Below, piece by piece: positions 32,569-40,859 of a stretch of DNA of 64,000 bases. The first letter of the stretch is position 1. The number at the start of each line of letters is the position of its first letter. The notes below the pieces were generated by a model. That model saw nothing but the letters and a program-made list of their open reading frames with translations. It had not been told where the DNA came from and searched no databases. Location: NCBI GenBank assembly GCA_024401855.1, contig JAKSKH010000003.1, forward strand, positions 29,879 through 93,878. The letters are read 5' to 3'. The DNA comes from Bacteroidales bacterium (GTDB lineage: Bacteria; Bacteroidota; Bacteroidia; Bacteroidales; UBA932). The translations under genes were made by a program, and so were the position numbers.

Positions 32569-33252
32569 ATGAGGATAGATATTCTTACGGTTGTTCCGGA
32601 ATTGCTGGAAAGCCCGTTGAGCCATTCCATAGTTGGGCGTGCAATCAAGAAGGGACTTGTTGACATTCAAGTACATAACCTTAGAAAATACGGATTGGGA
32701 CCGCGGAGGAACGTGGACGATTATTCATACGGCGGAGACGCCGGGATGGTAATGATGGTGGAACCCGTGTTCCGCATGATAGAGGAACTGAGGTCGCAGC
32801 GGAAGTATGACGAAGTCATATATATGTCACCGGACGGAGAGAGGCTCAACCAGTCAATCTCCAACGAAATGTCCATGTTGGACAACATCATCATAATATG
32901 CGGACATTACAAGGGGATAGACCATAGGATACGCGAGCATCTCGTGACAAGGGAGATCTCCGTCGGTGATTACGTTGTGAGCGGAGGTGAGATCCCCGCC
33001 GCCCTGCTTGCCGACTCCCTTGTACGGCTTATTCCCGGGGCTCTTACGGACGAGACCTCGGCGTTGAGCGACTCTTTTCAGGACAACCTCCTCTCCCCTC
33101 CCGTCTATACGCGTCCGGTTGAATTCAACGGATGGAGAGTTCCCGATGTGCTTCTTTGCGGCGATCCTAAAAAAATTAGAGAATGGCAGGATGAACAGTC
33201 TCTCGAAAGGACAAAATTACTTCGCCCGGAATTACTTAATAAAATTCTTTAA
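32569..33252 (+). CDS. trmD: tRNA (guanine37-N1)-methyltransferase
   Basis: 227 aa. SPOUT methyltransferase placing m1G37 in tRNA, which prevents +1 frameshifting. Visible motifs: the start [20 protein letters not shown]; the SAM knot [15 protein letters not shown]; and [13 protein letters not shown]. The C-terminal domain has [15 protein letters not shown]. Its usual ribosomal operon partners (rpsP, rimM, rplS) are absent here; it stands alone and is convergent to the glutaminyl cyclase gene. Confidence 0.96.
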   Translation: MRIDILTVVPELLESPLSHSIVGRAIKKGLVDIQVHNLRKYGLGPRRNVDDYSYGGDAGMVMMVEPVFRMIEELRSQRKYDEVIYMSPDGERLNQSISNEMSMLDNIIIICGHYKGIDHRIREHLVTREISVGDYVVSGGEIPAALLADSLVRLIPGALTDETSALSDSFQDNLLSPPVYTRPVEFNGWRVPDVLLCGDPKKIREWQDEQSLERTKLLRPELLNKIL

Positions 33253-33290
33253 AAACTAAAAAAGTTTTTTCTAAAAAATTTTTGAAAAGT

Positions 33291-33321
33291 TTTGCAGAAA
33301 TAAAAAATAGCCTTATATTTG
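33291..33321 (+). promoter_or_regulatory. Consensus promoter of a candidate small RNA
   Basis: TTTG at 33291-33294, a 19-base spacer and TATATTTG at 33314-33321 fit the Bacteroidota TTTG/TAnnTTTG promoter exactly. No protein gene follows. The next feature is a short RNA-sized region ending in a strong terminator. This is one of the best promoter matches in the window. Confidence 0.7.
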
Positions 33322-33327
33322 CATTCG

Positions 33328-33450
33328 AGAAATGAAAACAACTCTACTCCGTTCTAACCGGAGCAAAACTAACCAACAATAATTAACCTTCTATAGGTAT
33401 ACACTACTAACTAACCGTAAAACCTCGCTGTGACAGCGAGGTTTTGTCGT
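33328..33450 (+). ncRNA. Candidate intergenic small RNA
   Basis: About 120 bases between a consensus promoter and a perfect intrinsic terminator, in the gap between convergent trmD and the glutaminyl cyclase gene. The 5' part folds as CTCCG/CGGAG around a 7-base loop (33347-33363). The centre is A/C/T-rich and apparently unpaired, and holds four TAACC motifs (33355, 33370, 33384, 33412). A 16-codon ORF (33332-33382) starts almost at the 5' end and could instead be a leader peptide. No family is recognised. Confidence 0.55.
33419..33445. terminator. Intrinsic terminator of the candidate small RNA
   Basis: A perfect 12-base stem AAAACCTCGCTG / CAGCGAGGTTTT with a 3-base loop. Runs of A and T on each side make it functional in both directions, so it may also end the convergent cyclotransferase transcript. 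Confidence 0.85.
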
Positions 33451-33467
33451 ATATATTGTGTTGGAAT

Positions 33468-34220
33468 TTATTTTTTTGTCTCCACGATGCGGACTTCGTA
33501 GAGCTTGGGCCAGTTTTTTCCCGTCAGATATATTTTGCCGTCCGAATATGCTATTCCGTTCAGAACGTCGGTGTCTTTCGTCCGCAGTTTGTCCGGAAGC
33601 AGACCGGAGCAGTCTATGACTCCCTCAACGTTTCCGCTTTCCGGATTAATGATGACGATCAGGTCCGTAGTGTAGATGTTGGCCCAGATTCGGCCGTCTA
33701 TCCACTCGAGTTCGTTGAGATATTTCACCGCCTTTCCGTTCAGCTTTACGTTGACGCTTCTTTTAAGACGGAAGGAATCGTCAAGGAAGTACAGGGTTGA
33801 AGTGCCGTCCGAGGCAATCAGTTCCTTTCCGTCGGTTGTAAGGCCCCATCCTTCTCTCGGGTACGAAAACGTCTTTTCGTACTTGAGGGTGGATGCATCG
33901 TAGATAAATGCCACCTTGTTGAGCCAGGTGAGCAGGAAAAGCTTCCCGTTGAGCATTACGGACCCTTCGCAGAAGTACTTTTTGTCAAAATCGAGTTTTC
34001 TCAGCACCTTGCCGGACTCGAGATCGACCTTCCTGAAACTGCTTCTGCCGAACTGACCGGTGCTCTCGAACAGGGTTCCTCCGTTGAAAAACAGTCCCTG
34101 AGTGTAAGCCTTGGAATCGTGGCAGTATTCTCTGATGATCTCCGGCTTGTACCGGATGACCCCGGCGGTGCAGTTGATGCACAGCAGAACGGTCACGGTC
34201 AAAATAAGCAGTCTCCTCAT
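33468..34220 (-). CDS. Glutaminyl-peptide cyclotransferase (beta-propeller type)
   Basis: 250 aa from the ATG at 34220; the longer open frame upstream runs antisense through RNase P RNA and is rejected. An N-terminal signal or lipoprotein-like segment (LLILTVTVLLCINC) targets it out of the cytoplasm. The family motifs DSKAYTQGLFFNGGTLFESTG and YLNELEWIDGRIWANIY match plant-type glutamine cyclotransferases, which form N-terminal pyroglutamate on exported proteins. Cys at the signal end suggests lipidation. Confidence 0.9.
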   Translation of the reverse strand: MRRLLILTVTVLLCINCTAGVIRYKPEIIREYCHDSKAYTQGLFFNGGTLFESTGQFGRSSFRKVDLESGKVLRKLDFDKKYFCEGSVMLNGKLFLLTWLNKVAFIYDASTLKYEKTFSYPREGWGLTTDGKELIASDGTSTLYFLDDSFRLKRSVNVKLNGKAVKYLNELEWIDGRIWANIYTTDLIVIINPESGNVEGVIDCSGLLPDKLRTKDTDVLNGIAYSDGKIYLTGKNWPKLYEVRIVETKK

Positions 34221-34248
34221 ATCAGAATCAAAAATACAGAAAAAATCA

Positions 34249-34256
34249 TAACTTTG
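34249..34256 (+). promoter_or_regulatory. -7 box of the RNase P RNA gene
   Basis: TAACTTTG matches TAnnTTTG and lies about 15-20 bases upstream of the predicted RNase P RNA 5' end. No good -33 was found. Confidence 0.45.
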
Positions 34257-34269
34257 CAACCATCTTTGA

Positions 34270-34582
34270 AAACTGAGGTCGGGCGATTCGTCGCTCAGCA
34301 ATGAGAGGAAAGTCCGGACAGGAAAGGGCGGCTCCCTGCAGAAAGTGCAGATAGGGGTAACCTTATGCATACTGTAACAGAGAATTTCTGCCGAAAGGCG
34401 ATGGTGAAAACGCGGGGTAAGAGCCCACGGCGCAATTCCGGCGACGGGTTGCGGGTACAGCGCGGAGTCCTGCAAAACCAAATATACTGACAGATGAGGG
34501 CGGCCCGCCCGATGTCAGGGGGTAGGTTGCGAAGATAAATGACGAATTCAAAAACAGAAACCGGCTTACGGCCTGACCTTTT
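34270..34582 (+). ncRNA. rnpB: RNase P RNA (M1 RNA, bacterial class A type)
   Basis: Catalytic RNA that trims tRNA 5' leaders. The universally conserved P4-region strand GAGGAAAGTCCGGAC is at about 34303-34317. A matching downstream core is present around GGTGAAAACGCGGGGTAAGAGCCCAC, and the 3' side reads ATGAGGGCGG then GGTAGGTTGCGAA-type sequence. The ends pair as helix P1: AGGTCGGGC (34276-34284) with GCCTGACCT (34571-34579), with one G-U pair. A run of T follows as terminator. Ends are accurate to a few bases. Confidence 0.93.
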
Positions 34583-34597
34583 TTTCAAAGTTTTTAT

Positions 34598-34605
34598 TAT
34601 TTTTG
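34598..34605 (+). promoter_or_regulatory. -7 box of the DUF1846 gene
   Basis: TATTTTTG matches TAnnTTTG and lies only 9 bases before the ATG at 34615. If used, the mRNA would be almost leaderless. Read-through from rnpB is the alternative. Confidence 0.4.
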
Positions 34606-34614
34606 CATCCCGTT

Positions 34615-36084
34615 ATGAAATACGGGTTCGACAACGAGAAATATCTCAAGATTCAATCGGAACACATAAAGCAGAGAATCGCCCAGTTCGGCGACAAGCT
34701 GTATATGGAGTTCGGCGGCAAGCTTTTCGATGACAATCATGCAAGCCGCGTCCTGCCTGGGTTTGAGCCCGACAGCAAATTCAAGATGCTCATGCAGCTG
34801 AAGGACGATACTGAAATAATTATCGTCATCAGCGCCGTTGACATAGAGAAGAACAAGATGCGCAGCGACCTCGGCATCACTTACGACATGGACGTCATAC
34901 GTCTGCGCGATGAGTTCATGTCCAGGGGATTCCTTGTAGGCTCGGTGGTCATCACACACTATAACGGACAATCCAGCGCGGACGCTTACAGGAGACGTCT
35001 GGAAAGGATGGGTATCACGGTCTACTATCACCACACCATCGAGGGTTACCCCGAAAACGTGAGCCTCATCGATTCGGAGGAAGGGTTCGGAAAGAACGAC
35101 TACGTGGAGACCTCGCGTCCTCTCGTTGTGGTCACCGCTCCCGGCCCCGGAAGCGGGAAGATGGCGGTATGCCTGAGCCAGCTGTATCAGGAGAACCTGC
35201 GCGGCATCAAGGCCGGATATGCCAAGTTCGAGACCTTCCCCATCTGGAATCTTCCCCTGAAGCATCCCGTCAACATCGCATACGAGGCTGCGACGGCCGA
35301 TCTGAACGATGTCAACATGATTGACCCGTTCCACCTTGAGGCTTACGGGAAAACAGCGGTCAACTACAATCGCGACATAGAGATATTCCCTGTCCTGAAT
35401 GCCTTGTTTGAAGGTATATACGGGGAAAATCCCTACAAATCGCCCACCGACATGGGTGTGAATATGATAGGAAACTGCATATCTGACGATGAAATATGCT
35501 GCGACGCCGCCAGGAATGAAATCATATGCAGATACTACAATGCGCTTGACAAACTTGCTGAAGGAGCCTGCAACGACAGCGAGGTCAACAAGATATCCAT
35601 CCTGATGAAACAGGCCAAGATTACCACCGACTTCCGCAGGGTGACTCTGGCCGCCAAGGAAAGAAAGGAAAAGTCAGGAGTGGCATCGGCCGCAATCGAA
35701 CTTCCGGACGGTACTCTGATATCCGCTGAGACCAGTCCCCTCCTCGGCCCGAGCGCGGCCCTTATTCTGAATGCAACCAAACATCTTGCCGGCATAGACC
35801 ACAGCATAAAGCTTATTCCCCAGAATATGATCGAGCCTATCCAGAAGACCAAGGTTACATATCTGCACGGGCATAACCCCAGGCTTCATACGGATGAAGT
35901 CCTTGTGGCCATATCGATGCTGAGTCTCTTCGATGAGAACTGCCGCAAAGCTCTTGAATGCCTTCCTTTGCTCAAAGGTTGTCAGGTTCACTCCACCGTG
36001 ATGCTGAGCGAAGTGGACCAGAAGATATTCAAAAGGCTTGGAGTGGGTCTTACCTGCGACCCTGTCATAAAGAAGAAAAGTTAA
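34615..36084 (+). CDS. DUF1846 domain-containing protein
   Basis: 489 aa. The ATG at 34615 gives the family N-terminus (KYGFDNEKYLKIQSEHI). A TTG at 34603 is in frame but lies inside the -7 box. A P-loop-like APGPGSGKMAVCLSQLY stands near residue 175, followed by YAKFETFPIWNLPLKHPVN. Members are cytoplasmic and widely conserved in Firmicutes and Bacteroidota; the biochemical role is not established. The 3' end overlaps rimO by 4 bases on the other strand. Confidence 0.9.
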   Translation: MKYGFDNEKYLKIQSEHIKQRIAQFGDKLYMEFGGKLFDDNHASRVLPGFEPDSKFKMLMQLKDDTEIIIVISAVDIEKNKMRSDLGITYDMDVIRLRDEFMSRGFLVGSVVITHYNGQSSADAYRRRLERMGITVYYHHTIEGYPENVSLIDSEEGFGKNDYVETSRPLVVVTAPGPGSGKMAVCLSQLYQENLRGIKAGYAKFETFPIWNLPLKHPVNIAYEAATADLNDVNMIDPFHLEAYGKTAVNYNRDIEIFPVLNALFEGIYGENPYKSPTDMGVNMIGNCISDDEICCDAARNEIICRYYNALDKLAEGACNDSEVNKISILMKQAKITTDFRRVTLAAKERKEKSGVASAAIELPDGTLISAETSPLLGPSAALILNATKHLAGIDHSIKLIPQNMIEPIQKTKVTYLHGHNPRLHTDEVLVAISMLSLFDENCRKALECLPLLKGCQVHSTVMLSEVDQKIFKRLGVGLTCDPVIKKKS

Positions 36085-37349
36085 CCGGCAATTCCGGCCG
36101 TAAGGTCATAATCGTCGCATCCGTTTATCTTCACGTTGATGAAAGAGCCGGGTGCGGCGTTTCCTTTTACGATTATCTCCCCGTCAACCTCAGGGCTTTC
36201 ATACTGGCTGCGGCAGACAAGAATTCCGTCCGCAACGTCATCTACCAGGACCTTTTCAGTCTTTCCTATCCTTGAACGGTTGAATTCCATGGATATTTCC
36301 CTCTGGGTATTCATGAGCCTGTCCAGTCTGTCCGCCTTAACTTCTTCAGGAATATCGTCCCTGAAGTTCAGGGCTCCGAAAGTCCCCTCTTCCTCGGAAT
36401 AGGTGAACGCGCCAAGCCTCTCGAACCTGGCTTCGCGGACAAAATCAAGAAGTTCCTCAAATTCTTCCGGGCCCTCTCCTGGATGTCCCACGATCATGGT
36501 AGTACGCAGGACGACTCCCGGGATTCTCTCCCTCATCCTGTGGACGAGATCTCTTGTCCAGGCGGATGTCACGTGGCGGTGCATCTTGTCCAGAACAACA
36601 TCTGAAATGTGTTGTAGCGGAATATCCAAGTACTTGCATACTTTTGGGTTGTTTGCCATAAGCTCAAGTACATCTTCAGGAAAATCGGCAGGGTATGAGT
36701 AATGGATCCTTATCCATTCTATGCCCTCTATTTCGGACAGTCTTGCAACAAGCTCGGCAAGAGCCCTTCTGCCGTAAAGGTCAAGGCCGTACCAGGTTGT
36801 GTCCTGCGCAATGAGAATGAGTTCCCTGACACCCTTTCCGGCCAGGGACCTTGCCTCCAGCACCAGATCTTCCATCGGAACGGACCGGTGCGCGCCCCTT
36901 ATGTAGGGAATTGCACAGTAGGAACATCTTCTGTCGCATCCTTCGGATATCTTAAGGTAAGCATATCCCCTCGGGACGGTGATGAACCTGTCGGTGCATT
37001 TGCGCGGGGTCGCCCCCAGGTATCTGACTATCGGGTCCAGGTCCCTTGCTCCGAACCATGCATCGACTTCCGGTATTTCTGCAGGAAGTTCCTTTGCATA
37101 GCGCTGTGAAAGACATCCGAACACCACAACCTTTTTTGTCTCTCCCCTCTTCTTGGCTTCCACCGCTTCGAGTATTGCGTTGACGGACTCTTCCTTTGCG
37201 TCTCCGATAAAGCCGCAGGTGTTGACAAGAAGGCAGTCTATGTCCTCTTCGGCCAGACAAAAAGAGTCTGCCGGCAGTTGCGCCAGCAGATGCTCCGTAT
37301 CAACGCTGTTCTTCGAGCAGCCCAGGGTGATTGTCTTAAGCCTTGTCAT
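36081..37349 (-). CDS. rimO: Ribosomal protein S12 methylthiotransferase
   Basis: 422 aa radical-SAM enzyme. It adds a methylthio group to an aspartate of ribosomal protein S12. It has an N-terminal UPF0004 domain with cluster cysteines (Cys11 in LGCSKNSVDTE). The radical SAM CxxxCxxC is in SEGCDRRCSYCAIPYIRG. The C-terminal TRAM domain is around KTEKVLVDDVADG. RimO rather than MiaB is indicated by the LGCSKNSVDTE start. It overlaps the DUF5606 gene by 14 bases. Confidence 0.95.
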   Translation of the reverse strand: MTRLKTITLGCSKNSVDTEHLLAQLPADSFCLAEEDIDCLLVNTCGFIGDAKEESVNAILEAVEAKKRGETKKVVVFGCLSQRYAKELPAEIPEVDAWFGARDLDPIVRYLGATPRKCTDRFITVPRGYAYLKISEGCDRRCSYCAIPYIRGAHRSVPMEDLVLEARSLAGKGVRELILIAQDTTWYGLDLYGRRALAELVARLSEIEGIEWIRIHYSYPADFPEDVLELMANNPKVCKYLDIPLQHISDVVLDKMHRHVTSAWTRDLVHRMRERIPGVVLRTTMIVGHPGEGPEEFEELLDFVREARFERLGAFTYSEEEGTFGALNFRDDIPEEVKADRLDRLMNTQREISMEFNRSRIGKTEKVLVDDVADGILVCRSQYESPEVDGEIIVKGNAAPGSFINVKINGCDDYDLTAGIAG

Positions 37350-37779
37350 CGGCTTTCTCTTCCGCTTCCTTCCTGCGGTCTTCGTCTGTCACGAAATCGA
37401 AGGATGCATACTTTGCTATCTGGCTGTACCAGTCTGAGACCTTCTTCATATGTGAAAGATAAAAGCGGTCTTCGTCATAGTTGGGGATGGCTTTCTTGAA
37501 AAGGGCCTTGATTTCCTTTTCATCAGCCTTGGGAGAAGGAGCCTCGGCTGTTCCGAGAACCTTGTTGAGAGCCTGGAACACTTCGGCGAGTTTCATTTCC
37601 CCTTCGCTGGTGTATATTGCTATATCCTCAAGTGTCGTAATGCGGGAGCTGGCGCTGAAAGTTGTGCGTTTCTTGCTTTCGAGGCTTTCCGCGATGGCGC
37701 CGTTGCGCGCCTGGGCGATGAACTGGTAAAGACCGTGCTGGCCTGATACCGAAAGAATCTTTGCTAAATCAGTTTTCAT
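37336..37779 (-). CDS. DUF5606 domain-containing protein
   Basis: 147 aa, small, charged and cytoplasmic. The N-terminus TDLAKILSVSGQHGLYQFIA and the segment TTLEDIAIYTSEGEMKLAEVF are characteristic of this Bacteroidota-restricted family. The tail is acidic and Lys/Glu-rich. It is linked by 4-base and 14-base overlaps to coaE and rimO. Function unknown. Confidence 0.85.
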   Translation of the reverse strand: MKTDLAKILSVSGQHGLYQFIAQARNGAIAESLESKKRTTFSASSRITTLEDIAIYTSEGEMKLAEVFQALNKVLGTAEAPSPKADEKEIKALFKKAIPNYDEDRFYLSHMKKVSDWYSQIAKYASFDFVTDEDRRKEAEEKADDKA

Positions 37780-38288
37780 GACAATTTATCTATTTTCTTG
37801 TGTAACTCGCTTATTGATGCGTCGTTAATGATTATCTTCGATGCTTCTTCACGATCGAATGACTGAATTCCGTCACGTACGGCCGCTTTTGGATTACGGG
37901 CCTTCCGTACGTCAAGCGGTGCGTCAATCAGCCACACCTCATCGTAAAGAGCCTTGAATATGTCTTTCCCGGCCGCAACCGCCGACTCGATGAAAACAGT
38001 TTCCGCCCCTTTCTGTGCTTCCTTCCACTTCTGTATGTCGTCCGCAACGAGGGGATAGACTATTTCTTCCAGCTTCTCTCTTTTCGAGCTGTCGCTGAAT
38101 ATTATTCCGAATTCGCGGAACGGTACTCCAAGAGCCTCTTCCAAACTGTCCAGAAGTCCGGGAACACTCCAGTAGAGATGCTTTGTGCGTGAATCTGAAT
38201 CGTACACGGGAAATCCCTTCGATTCAAGATAACGGCATACTTCGGACTTGCCTCCTCCTATAGGACCTGTTACAAGTATGGTTTTCAT
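37776..38288 (-). CDS. coaE: Dephospho-CoA kinase
   Basis: 170 aa from the ATG at 38288; an ATG at 38300 is also in frame but overlaps the upstream ybbR gene. The P-loop GPIGGGKS is near residues 8-15. Family segments YDSDSRTKHLYW and FIESAVAAGKD follow. It phosphorylates the ribose 3'-OH of dephospho-CoA, the last step of coenzyme A synthesis. Slightly shorter than many homologues (about 200 aa), with a reduced lid/C-terminal region. Confidence 0.92.
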   Translation of the reverse strand: MKTILVTGPIGGGKSEVCRYLESKGFPVYDSDSRTKHLYWSVPGLLDSLEEALGVPFREFGIIFSDSSKREKLEEIVYPLVADDIQKWKEAQKGAETVFIESAVAAGKDIFKALYDEVWLIDAPLDVRKARNPKAAVRDGIQSFDREEASKIIINDASISELHKKIDKLS

Positions 38289-38289
38289 A

Positions 38290-39222
38290 TCATTCGGCAT
38301 TACGTATAAGGCATTCGCAGACTTCCGGCGTCATTCTGCAGTCTATCACGCCGTCCGGCAGATCCGTGTGTACCGCGCATTTCCCTGTCGTGGAATTCTC
38401 GAAATCCCTGTAGTCGATGTAGAATTCGGCATTGCCGAAAGGATCCGACGTTATGGGGAAGACACAGCGGAGCACCGCATGCAGGCTGGAGGGAAGAATG
38501 GTGAATTCCACATCCTTGGGAACGTTCCTGGCATTGATGACTGCATCGGATGCCAGTTCCACATATCTTGTCACGTTGACGGAATATGTCACAGTCCGGT
38601 TGGAAATCCTTATTCCGCCCGGGACTTCAAGACCTATTGTACCATGTGTGTTACGCTTGAGGTCCGTAAGTACAAGATGTTTTGTCAGAACGCTTTCAAT
38701 CTTGCCGAGCATGGCCGGGTCACCGTAGACGGTCACTGAGTCGGGAGTTACCGAAGTCCCCCCGCTTGTCATGTACTGCGGACGGCAGTAAACCGACTGA
38801 ACCACCTTGACGGGGACCTTCTTGTGGTTCTCCACCGCAAAGCGGAACCTGAGTTCATCGGTCACGAAAGACTCCACCGTTGAATTGGATCCGAAAATCT
38901 GCTCCGAATATTTGCTCAATGCCGGTTGGTGGATGATGTACACGGTGCTGTCTGCCGGATCGCGGACGAAATCCTCCTCATTGAACCTGACTGTGACGGG
39001 ATTCTGTCCGGACAGGTTCAGGGCAAGGAGATGGAATCCGCTGGATTTGATTCTGGCAGACACAGTCACATCACCGGATGACTGTTGTGCGCGTCCGGTA
39101 ATGTTACTCTCCGCAACCACTTGCCTGGCCGTAAGGTCGGAGTATGATTGCGACATATTATGTATCAGCCAGATACCTGCAGAAAACAGCAGGCACAGCA
39201 GAAAACTAACCCACTTTCTCAT
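38290..39222 (-). CDS. YbbR-like (CdaR-type) domain protein
   Basis: 310 aa. One N-terminal membrane anchor (WVSFLLCLLFSAGIWLIHNM) precedes an extracytoplasmic region built from YbbR-like repeats, seen in VKVVQSVYCRPQYMTSGGTSV and VTPDSVTVYGDPAMLGKIESV. In Firmicutes YbbR proteins regulate the c-di-AMP cyclase CdaA. No cyclase gene is next to it here, so this role is not assumed. It overlaps yajC by 17 bases. Confidence 0.82.
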   Translation of the reverse strand: MRKWVSFLLCLLFSAGIWLIHNMSQSYSDLTARQVVAESNITGRAQQSSGDVTVSARIKSSGFHLLALNLSGQNPVTVRFNEEDFVRDPADSTVYIIHQPALSKYSEQIFGSNSTVESFVTDELRFRFAVENHKKVPVKVVQSVYCRPQYMTSGGTSVTPDSVTVYGDPAMLGKIESVLTKHLVLTDLKRNTHGTIGLEVPGGIRISNRTVTYSVNVTRYVELASDAVINARNVPKDVEFTILPSSLHAVLRCVFPITSDPFGNAEFYIDYRDFENSTTGKCAVHTDLPDGVIDCRMTPEVCECLIRNAE

Positions 39223-39520
39223 TCGGGTCCCTCTGAAGGGAGGTCTTGTCTATGCGGATCTTGACCTCTCCGTCAATCTTGAGCAGGACGGTGCGTTCTT
39301 CAACTTCTGCTATGGTTCCGTAGATTCCACCCGCGGTGATCACCTTGTCGCCTTTCTTGAGTTCGCTGCGGAATTTTTCCATTTCCTTCTGCTGCTTGCG
39401 CTGAGGACGGATCATGAAGAGCCACATCACGAGAACGATGAGAATCATCATAATCCAGAAACTCATGGAACTTGCTCCACCCTGTGCTCCTGCCGGAGCT
39501 GCCTGTAAAATGTATAACAT
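39206..39520 (-). CDS. yajC: Preprotein translocase subunit YajC
   Basis: 104 aa. A single transmembrane helix (MSFWIMMILIVLVMWLFMIR) is followed by the conserved cytoplasmic KKGDKVITAGGIYGTIAEVE domain. Part of the SecDF-YajC accessory complex that helps Sec export. It lies one base downstream of nusB and overlaps ybbR. Confidence 0.95.
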   Translation of the reverse strand: MLYILQAAPAGAQGGASSMSFWIMMILIVLVMWLFMIRPQRKQQKEMEKFRSELKKGDKVITAGGIYGTIAEVEERTVLLKIDGEVKIRIDKTSLQRDPNEKVG

Positions 39521-39521
39521 A

Positions 39522-40433
39522 TCAGTGTTTGTTTATTAATTTGTCCAATACTCCGTTTACGAATCCGCGGCTCTCCGGCGTGCTGTAGTATTTGGAAATC
39601 TCCACGAATTCGTTGATGGTTATGCTGGAAGCGATATTCCGGAATGTGTCCGCCTCGGCGAGACCGCAGACAATTAGAGCCAAGTCAGTGGCGCAGATCC
39701 TGCTCTTGTCCCATTTGGGCGTGCTTCCGGCAATCTTCTCATAGTACTTTCCGAAGCCGCTGTAGGCCGCTCTCACAAGCTTGACCACGAAGGCCTTGTC
39801 GTCTTCGGTCTTTTTGTCGGCATCACTCTGGTAGAGGGCCGGCAGTTCCCACCTCTGACCTTTGCCGAGGTTCTCAAGAGTCTTGCAGCACCATATGAGC
39901 GCGTAGGAAAGGTCGTCGTTCCAGTAGATGGACAGTTCCTCGAGAATTGGAACGAGTTCGGCGTTGTCCTCGAATTCGTTCTCGAAGATTTTCACCCACA
40001 GTTTCGCATCCTTTGCAAGACTGTCTTCCTCAGCTTCAAGATACCTCTTGAAATAGTCACGTTCCCGGATGTTTTCATACAGATGCCTCAGGAACATGTC
40101 GTACTGCTCCCAGGAGAGTTTCTTTCTGGATATCATTTTCTGGAAGTCGGGATCTTCTTCCAGCATTGCGGCAAGCCTGTTGTTGACGAACTTCAAATTC
40201 GGGTGGAGTTCCTCTTCCGTCGGATTGAACTTGTTCTGTGCGGCTGTGATGCGCGCTGACGCCTCTTTTGTGACCGGGACTATCACCGACATCATGAATA
40301 AATACAAGTCCCTTACAGACTCGCAGGAGTGTTCGAGAAGGGCCTCGGTGTCTCCCATGGTCATTCCGGGGTTTTCCGCGTAACTGTATATGGCTTTGAA
40401 AGCCTTGATACGAAGAATTCTACGGTTGAGCAT
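39522..40433 (-). CDS. nusB: Transcription antitermination factor NusB
   Basis: 303 aa from the ATG at 40433 (MLNRRILRIKAFKAIYSY). That is about twice the E. coli length, as is usual in Bacteroidota where an N-terminal extension precedes the NusB fold. The C-terminal part contains the NusB core (ATDLALIVCGLAE, SITINEFVEISKYYSTPES, VNGVLDKL). It binds boxA RNA with NusE in rRNA antitermination. First gene of nusB-yajC-ybbR-coaE-DUF5606-rimO. Confidence 0.93.
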   Translation of the reverse strand: MLNRRILRIKAFKAIYSYAENPGMTMGDTEALLEHSCESVRDLYLFMMSVIVPVTKEASARITAAQNKFNPTEEELHPNLKFVNNRLAAMLEEDPDFQKMISRKKLSWEQYDMFLRHLYENIRERDYFKRYLEAEEDSLAKDAKLWVKIFENEFEDNAELVPILEELSIYWNDDLSYALIWCCKTLENLGKGQRWELPALYQSDADKKTEDDKAFVVKLVRAAYSGFGKYYEKIAGSTPKWDKSRICATDLALIVCGLAEADTFRNIASSITINEFVEISKYYSTPESRGFVNGVLDKLINKH

Positions 40434-40454
40434 ACTTTCAAACAAAAATTTATG

Positions 40455-40462
40455 CAAAGATA
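40455..40462 (-). promoter_or_regulatory. -7 box of the nusB operon
   Basis: Minus-strand TATCTTTG matches TAnnTTTG, 22 bases upstream of the nusB start. No clear -33 was found. Confidence 0.4.
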
Positions 40463-40485
40463 ACAATCAAATCCGTAAAAAATTA

Positions 40486-40493
40486 TAATTTTG
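40486..40493 (+). promoter_or_regulatory. -7 box of the DUF3276 gene
   Basis: TAATTTTG matches TAnnTTTG. It is 29 bases before the ATG at 40523 and back to back with the nusB box. Confidence 0.4.
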
Positions 40494-40522
40494 TATGTTT
40501 GCAAATAAAAACATATTTGAAT

Positions 40523-40858
40523 ATGTACAAAGAGGATTATGATTCCGCTCGTTTCGAGAGCCGTGACGGTGAAGATGTTTTTTCAAAGCCTGTAAGAGCC
40601 GGGAAGCGCACTTATTTCTTCGACGTCAAAACCACCAAAGGTCAGAATGATTACTACCTTACCATTACGGAGAGCAAGCGGCGCGTGAATCCGGACGGGA
40701 CATTCACCTATGACAAGCACAAGATTTTCCTTTACAAGGAGGATTTTGAAAAGTTCAGCGAAGGTTTCAACGAGGTTGTGGATTATATCAAGAACACCTG
40801 TTTCAACGGGGAAATACCTCAGCGCGAGCATACCGACGTAGAATTCGAAGACCTCTAG
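40523..40858 (+). CDS. DUF3276 family (PUR-alpha-like) protein
   Basis: 111 aa. An upstream in-frame TTG overlaps the promoter, so the ATG at 40523 is used. The PUR domain is evident in VFSKPVRAGKRTYFFDVK, DYYLTITESKR and KHKIFLYKEDFEKF. PUR proteins bind single-stranded, purine-rich nucleic acid. In Bacteroidota and spirochaetes they are small cytoplasmic proteins of uncertain physiological role. Leads directly into the amidohydrolase gene one base downstream. Confidence 0.93.
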   Translation: MYKEDYDSARFESRDGEDVFSKPVRAGKRTYFFDVKTTKGQNDYYLTITESKRRVNPDGTFTYDKHKIFLYKEDFEKFSEGFNEVVDYIKNTCFNGEIPQREHTDVEFEDL

Positions 40859-40859
40859 A

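Noticed and set aside
32484-32666. 5' extension of the DUF349 gene
   Set aside because: It covers the divergent promoters and the start of trmD; the ATG at 32483 fits the family.
34221-34481. 5' extension of the glutaminyl cyclase frame
   Set aside because: It would run antisense through RNase P RNA; the ATG at 34220 begins a proper signal peptide.
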